Source: Sporisorium sorghi (taxonomy: Eukaryota > Basidiomycota > Ustilaginomycetes > Ustilaginales > Ustilaginaceae). From it: 64,000 nt of DNA. The notes under the pieces are model-generated. The model made no database searches. It was not told where the DNA came from and worked only from the letters and a program-made list of their open reading frames with translations. The stretch spans positions 1 to 64,000 of the forward strand of contig JALCCG010000028.1 in assembly GCA_023212695.1 (NCBI GenBank), given 5' to 3'. This document shows, piece by piece, positions 60,582-64,000 of this stretch; positions within the stretch are counted from its first letter, which is position 1, and every line of letters begins with the position of its first letter. Both the position numbers and the translations under genes were made by a program.

Positions 60582-60620
60582 AAAACTCCTGCATCGATCA
60601 GCCGTTGTAGGAGTTTTTTT
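60582..60620 (+). terminator. Terminator after multicopper oxidase
   Basis: AAAACTCCT and AGGAGTTTT arms around an 18-nt loop, then T-run. Confidence 0.88.
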
Positions 60621-60654
60621 TGATTTGATTCATGGTCACATCAATCCTCCATCA

Positions 60655-60690
60655 TTTCAACACGATTTCCACACATTCTTCTTCTACAAT
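60655..60690 (+). promoter_or_regulatory. Promoter with 11-bp direct repeats
   Basis: TTTCAACACGA (60655-60665) and TTTCCACACAT (60666-60676) match at 8 of 11 bases in tandem, the usual layout for OmpR-family sites. TACAAT follows at 60685-60690. Confidence 0.5.
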
Positions 60691-60722
60691 AGAGTTACAT
60701 CACCAGATAGGAGGAGTTAGAG

Positions 60723-60947
60723 ATGGACTGGACATGGTTATTGGTATTGGTTTGCCCGATCATGATGATCTTGATGATGTTGGGTATGCGTGGTGGTCAC
60801 GGTAACGGGCATGAAAAACAAGGACATGGGACGAGTGAAGAAACTCAAAGAATGCAGAAAGAACTGGACGAGTTAAAGGCCCAAAACGAAAAAATGCGAA
60901 ATGATCTTCAGAATGTAACCAAGTCATACCATTTAAAGGAGGAATGA
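60723..60947 (+). CDS. Small membrane protein with coiled coil
   Basis: A 74-aa protein: a Met/Cys-bearing membrane helix (WTWLLVLVCPIMMILMMLGM), a Gly/His linker (GGHGNGHEKQGHG) and a helical coiled-coil tail (ETQRMQKELDELKAQNEKMRNDLQNV). GGAGGAG lies 6-9 nt upstream. Its stop overlaps the next start region (TGAATG). His/Met content suggests copper handling. Function unknown. Confidence 0.75.
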   Translation: MDWTWLLVLVCPIMMILMMLGMRGGHGNGHEKQGHGTSEETQRMQKELDELKAQNEKMRNDLQNVTKSYHLKEE

Positions 60948-61214
60948 ATGTTGAGTTGTTGTGGAGGGCATCATCAAGAAAACAGCCATCAGTCTCAATC
61001 TTCTTATCATGCTTCAAAGTGGCATCATTGGATCATGACATTATGCTGCGCGTTGCCGATTGTAGTCGTCGTTCTCATGGTCTTGATTCGTGCCTTTCAA
61101 GGAGAACCAACCAATAATATTCTAATAGGCATCTTACTGATATGCCCATTATTCCATATGATTTTCATGCCATTGATGAACAAGATTCATCACAGGAGAA
61201 CATCCAAAGAATGA
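60948..61214 (+). CDS. Small Cys/His-rich membrane protein (DUF2933-like)
   Basis: An 88-aa protein with CCGGHHQENSHQ at the start, two hydrophobic helices (MTLCCALPIVVVVLMVLI; ILIGILLICPLFHMIFMPLM) and a basic end (HHRRTSKE). The length, two helices and PLxHxxM pattern resemble DUF2933 proteins found near copper oxidases. AAGGAGG lies 7 nt upstream within the end of the previous gene. Translationally coupled. Confidence 0.75.
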   Translation: MLSCCGGHHQENSHQSQSSYHASKWHHWIMTLCCALPIVVVVLMVLIRAFQGEPTNNILIGILLICPLFHMIFMPLMNKIHHRRTSKE

Positions 61215-61326
61215 ATCAATTGCCTTTGCTTCAGCAGAATGCTGACAAAGTTTCTTTATCTTGCATTTGACGCTATGAATCGTTTACATTTTGGGTAGGA
61301 TTTACACATTGAAGAAGGTGGATACA

Positions 61327-62034
61327 ATGTCAAAGATTCATGTACTTGTGGTCGATGATGAGTGGAACATGCGGAATCTACTTCGCCTATATCTTGTGAA
61401 AGAGGGATTTGTGGTGAAGGAAGCTTCCACTGGCTATGAGGCGCTGTCGATGCTTAAGCAGCACTCTTTTGACCTTCTAATCTTGGATGTGATGATGCCT
61501 GGAATGGATGGTTGGCAGGTGTGCAAAACCGTTCGAGAAACGGAGATAATTCCCATCCTCATGCTCACCGCGCGTACGGAGACAAAGGATAAAGTTCATG
61601 GGCTCGGTATTGGAGCGGATGATTATTTAACCAAGCCATTCGAACCCGAGGAATTGGTAGCCCGGGTATTTTCGCTGCTAAGACGATCTATGATCAATCA
61701 AGCCCAAAAACCTCAAGATACGACGTTGGTTTTTAATAACCTCAAAATCAACGCAGATGCTCGAGAAGTTTACATTCATGAAGAAAGCATTGATTTTACG
61801 CCCAAAGAATTTGATTTACTTCACTTTCTTGCTGAGCATAGTCAACGTACATTTTCGCGTGATGACTTGGTTGAACGATTATGGGGGTATGAGTATACGG
61901 GAGACGCTCGAGTCGTCGATACCCACGTCAAAAATATTCGAGAGAAGATGAATCGTGCAGGACTTGGATACGAGGCAATTCACACGGTTTGGGGAGTAGG
62001 CTATAAGTTTATTGCGCAGGGAGAAGAAAGATGA
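61327..62034 (+). CDS. OmpR-family response regulator
   Basis: A 235-aa regulator with receiver domain (phospho-acceptor Asp54 in LILDVMMPGMDGW, conserved Lys in LTKPFEPEE) and a winged-helix effector (TPKEFDLLHFLAEHSQRTFSRDDLVERLWGYEYTGDARVVDTHV). ATG 61327 has GAAGGTGG 5 nt upstream. The sensor kinase gene overlaps by 4 nt. By location it should control copper genes; TTTACA words at 61283 and 61301 may be autoregulatory. Confidence 0.94.
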   Translation: MSKIHVLVVDDEWNMRNLLRLYLVKEGFVVKEASTGYEALSMLKQHSFDLLILDVMMPGMDGWQVCKTVRETEIIPILMLTARTETKDKVHGLGIGADDYLTKPFEPEELVARVFSLLRRSMINQAQKPQDTTLVFNNLKINADAREVYIHEESIDFTPKEFDLLHFLAEHSQRTFSRDDLVERLWGYEYTGDARVVDTHVKNIREKMNRAGLGYEAIHTVWGVGYKFIAQGEER

Positions 62035-63434
62035 GAAGTAATCGAATTGGGATGAAACTGGGGCTGATCATAGCTGCGATTTTTTTTATTGTTCTCCTCT
62101 TCCTTGGTGTCAGTCTATATCAAATGTTTTCAAGCTTTTACCATTCAGAAATGAAAACAGAGATCACGGAAATGACTTCTCATGTCTCGACCATGGCCGA
62201 GACCACAGAAGCATCTTCGGAAGAAATGATGCTGACTTTCGCCGATTTTTCGAATGTCAGCATGTTTTATATTAATGCAGCAGGAGACATTACTTTTCAT
62301 ACAGGGGAACATAATCCCGCCGATCGTACATTTATTCGTAAAGAGGATTTGAAGCAAATCTTCTCAGGAAACGCGATCAACTTAGAGCATGAAGATCCAT
62401 TAGGCCATCGCTATATGGTGATTGGTCAACCGATCTATAAAGATCATCAGATTACCTCAGCTATTTATGTGATGGCTTCTATGCAAAGCATGGATAAGTC
62501 GCTTACAGCCATACGTAATTTGTTGATTCTATCCGGAGTAGGTGCATTTTTGCTTGCAATGGGCATTACATGGATTATGGCATTGCTTTTCTCACGACCA
62601 CTCATTATGATGCAAAAAGCGACGAAAAAAATCGCCGTCGGCGAGTTAGAAACCCGGTTGGACATCCATAGCAAAGATGAAATCGGCGATTTGGCGGCAG
62701 CAATTAATAATTTGGCCGCAGATCTTCAGCGATACCGGGATACACGACAGGAGTTCTTTGCGAATATTTCACATGAGCTTCGAACACCGATCACCTATTT
62801 GGAGGGATATGCCAAGGTTGTAAAGAACCATATGTATGAGACGGAGGAAGAGAAAGACCGTTATTTAGATATTATTTATCAAGAAGGAGTTCGAATCCAG
62901 CATTTGGTGGATGATCTATTTGAGCTTGCCAAAATGGAAGAAGGAAAGATCAGTCTATCCATGGAATGGATTGATTTGAGGTATGTTATCCATCAGTCAG
63001 TCCAAAAGGTATCGTTAAAAGCAAAGGAAAAAGGGTTGGAGTTGGTTGTCCATCCCACCAAGTCTGTTCCATTCATTCGAGGAGATGGCATGCGTTTAGA
63101 GCAAATTGCCCTCAATCTTTTGGAGAACGCTATACGATATACCGATGAAGGGCGTATTGATGTATATCTTCACCATTCATCTACCATGCTGACACTATCC
63201 ATTCAAGACACGGGGATCGGAATTCCTGACGACGAGCTCCCCTATATCTTCGACCGTTTCTATCGTGTCGAGAAGTCCAGATCACGGCAAACGGGCGGGA
63301 CAGGGCTCGGTTTGTCGATTGTCAAAAAATTAGTGAAGCTGCAAGGAGGTTCAATCCATGTTACCAGCAGGGTTGGGAAAGGCACCTGTGTTAGCGTTCA
63401 ATTCGTCCTTCCGATGATGCAGGAGGATCAATAA
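62031..63434 (+). CDS. Sensor histidine kinase
   Basis: A 467-aa membrane kinase: helices at about 10-30 and 160-185 border an extracytoplasmic sensor of about 130 residues, then HAMP (SRPLIMMQKATKKIAVGELETRL), HisKA (FFANISHELRTPITYLEGY) and HATPase with NLLENAIRYTDEG, DTGIGIPDDELP and GGTGLGLSIVKKL. The sensor domain has Met/His (MSSHVSTMAETTEASSEEMM-like) but no clear copper motif. ATGA overlap with the regulator gene. A truncated second kinase is at 44975. Confidence 0.93.
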   Translation: MRSNRIGMKLGLIIAAIFFIVLLFLGVSLYQMFSSFYHSEMKTEITEMTSHVSTMAETTEASSEEMMLTFADFSNVSMFYINAAGDITFHTGEHNPADRTFIRKEDLKQIFSGNAINLEHEDPLGHRYMVIGQPIYKDHQITSAIYVMASMQSMDKSLTAIRNLLILSGVGAFLLAMGITWIMALLFSRPLIMMQKATKKIAVGELETRLDIHSKDEIGDLAAAINNLAADLQRYRDTRQEFFANISHELRTPITYLEGYAKVVKNHMYETEEEKDRYLDIIYQEGVRIQHLVDDLFELAKMEEGKISLSMEWIDLRYVIHQSVQKVSLKAKEKGLELVVHPTKSVPFIRGDGMRLEQIALNLLENAIRYTDEGRIDVYLHHSSTMLTLSIQDTGIGIPDDELPYIFDRFYRVEKSRSRQTGGTGLGLSIVKKLVKLQGGSIHVTSRVGKGTCVSVQFVLPMMQEDQ

Positions 63435-63435
63435 G

Positions 63436-63642
63436 ATGAAGAAAACAGATTGGTTTATTGCTTTATTTTTCATGGCACTCGGGTTGATGTGTTTAATGTT
63501 TTCGGCCTCATATTACCGAATGGGTTCGTTTATAAGTGAGGTTGGCATATTCAGATTGGCATGCATTGGAATGGCGGTTGTAGGTGCGGCCATCTATCTT
63601 ATCTATCGCTTGATTCGTTTCAAACAAGGAAAAGGCAAGTAA
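63436..63642 (+). CDS. Small two-helix membrane protein
   Basis: A 68-aa protein with two hydrophobic helices (FIALFFMALGLMCLMFSASY; IGMAVVGAAIYLIYRLI) and a Lys-rich tail. AGGAGG lies 9 nt upstream, at the end of the kinase gene, so it is cotranscribed. Small proteins next to kinases may tune them; function unknown. Confidence 0.75.
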   Translation: MKKTDWFIALFFMALGLMCLMFSASYYRMGSFISEVGIFRLACIGMAVVGAAIYLIYRLIRFKQGKGK

Positions 63643-63645
63643 AGG

Positions 63646-63674
63646 GTGACTTCCATAGGGAGTCACTTTTTTTA
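63646..63674 (+). terminator. Terminator after the two-component operon
   Basis: GTGACTTCC and GGAGTCAC arms around ATAG, then seven T. The group II intron begins 7 nt later. Confidence 0.88.
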
Positions 63675-63680
63675 CACAGC

Positions 63681-64000
63681 GTGCCCAGCATCTTCTAGCC
63701 GGTGAAAGTCCGATCACGGGAGGGGCCAAGCCCCCGTGAGCTAAGATACCTGCGTATGGCGAAATCTGTGCGTAGAAGCGTATTGACGAAAGTACCTGTC
63801 GGAGACAGGGCGAGCAACATACCAGGCCGTAACATAAAGTGAATCCTGCGCGTCGTCAAAAAGACCTCGCAAGAGGGAATAGAGAAGCCGAAACTTGTTG
63901 CGTATGGATGAAGGCAACGGAAGCTGCTTGGAACTTTTGAACGGCAGCGAAGAATCCTCTGGTGTAAGGGGATCGGCAAGGTATGGTAGCCTTTTAAGGT
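63681..64000 (+). mobile_element. Group II intron, 5' part (continues past window)
   Basis: The sequence opens GTGCCCAGCATCTTCTAGCC, followed by GGTGAAAGTCCGATCACGGG and a perfectly paired GGGGCCAAGCCCC-type stem, then GC-rich structured RNA with no long open frame, as expected for domain I of a bacterial group II intron. The reverse-transcriptase gene would lie to the right of the window. Insertion right after a terminator stem is typical of terminator-homing (class C-like) introns. Confidence 0.75.

Noticed and set aside
1..64000. tRNA, rRNA, replication origin, CRISPR array or phage structural genes
   Set aside because: None seen on reading both strands.

Overview
The window reads as accessory DNA of a spore-forming low-to-mid GC Firmicute, most likely Paenibacillus or a close relative in Bacillales. 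The signs are AGGAGG-type ribosome binding sites with frequent TTG/GTG starts, a c-di-AMP riboswitch before an NlpC/P60 gene, a SpoIIP-like amidase relic, CsoR-type copper control and thioredoxin-coupled ArsC. No rRNA, tRNA, CRISPR array or core housekeeping gene was seen. Mobile DNA lies at the left edge (partial IS3-family element), in the middle (complete IS3-family element) and at the right edge (5' part of a group II intron), so this looks like a metal-resistance island or plasmid segment.

Layout. 1-6.1 kb: IS end, cupin protein, UspA, SulP transporter, a serine-recombinase-like protein with altered active-site positions, a CPA2 antiporter and a small protein lacking a normal start codon. 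6.1-25.5 kb: arsenic region. It has a MarR / 54-aa Cys-tailed peptide / ArsN1 operon; arsR1-flavoprotein-trxB; MATE-gshF; arsR2-arsB-arsC-arsD-arsA-HesB-like-phosphatase; a CopZ-NT-like metallochaperone; an Acr3-like permease; a MerR regulator; and MFS-arsO followed by a dead oxidoreductase gene. 25.6-35.5 kb: copper core with csoR, copZ-copA-sulfite-reductase-like-copZ2-glutaredoxin, an IS insertion, an AHL-lactonase-like/MarR pair and copB. 35.8-54.8 kb: an envelope module interspersed with two Cys-rich copper-storage proteins. 55-63.7 kb: a CsoR-box MFS pump, YdhK lipoprotein, SHOCT protein, multicopper oxidase and a two-component system.

The most interesting part is 36.4-54.8 kb. A BlaI-like repressor and a sensorless M56 metalloprotease sit among genes for peptidoglycan and lipoprotein work: NlpC/P60, AsnB, CcdA-like proteins, Lgt, a divergent Lgt-like protein, a TlpA thioredoxin, a D,D-carboxypeptidase, a MurE-like ligase, a frameshifted SpoIIP and a solo MotB/OmpA protein. 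A 15-bp palindrome, ACTACA-N3-TGTAGT and variants, recurs at least nine times, at five sites directly over the -10 of a TTGACA-like promoter. I infer one regulon that rebuilds the cell envelope under copper (or cell-wall) stress. The first gene is additionally behind a c-di-AMP riboswitch.

Together the genes cover arsenate reduction, arsenite efflux (ArsAB, Acr3, possibly MATE), organoarsenical acetylation, thiol supply (GshF), copper export (CopA, CopB), copper storage and oxidation (Csp-like, multicopper oxidase) and, by inference, repair or protection of the envelope. All assignments are from reading the sequence; no database search was run.
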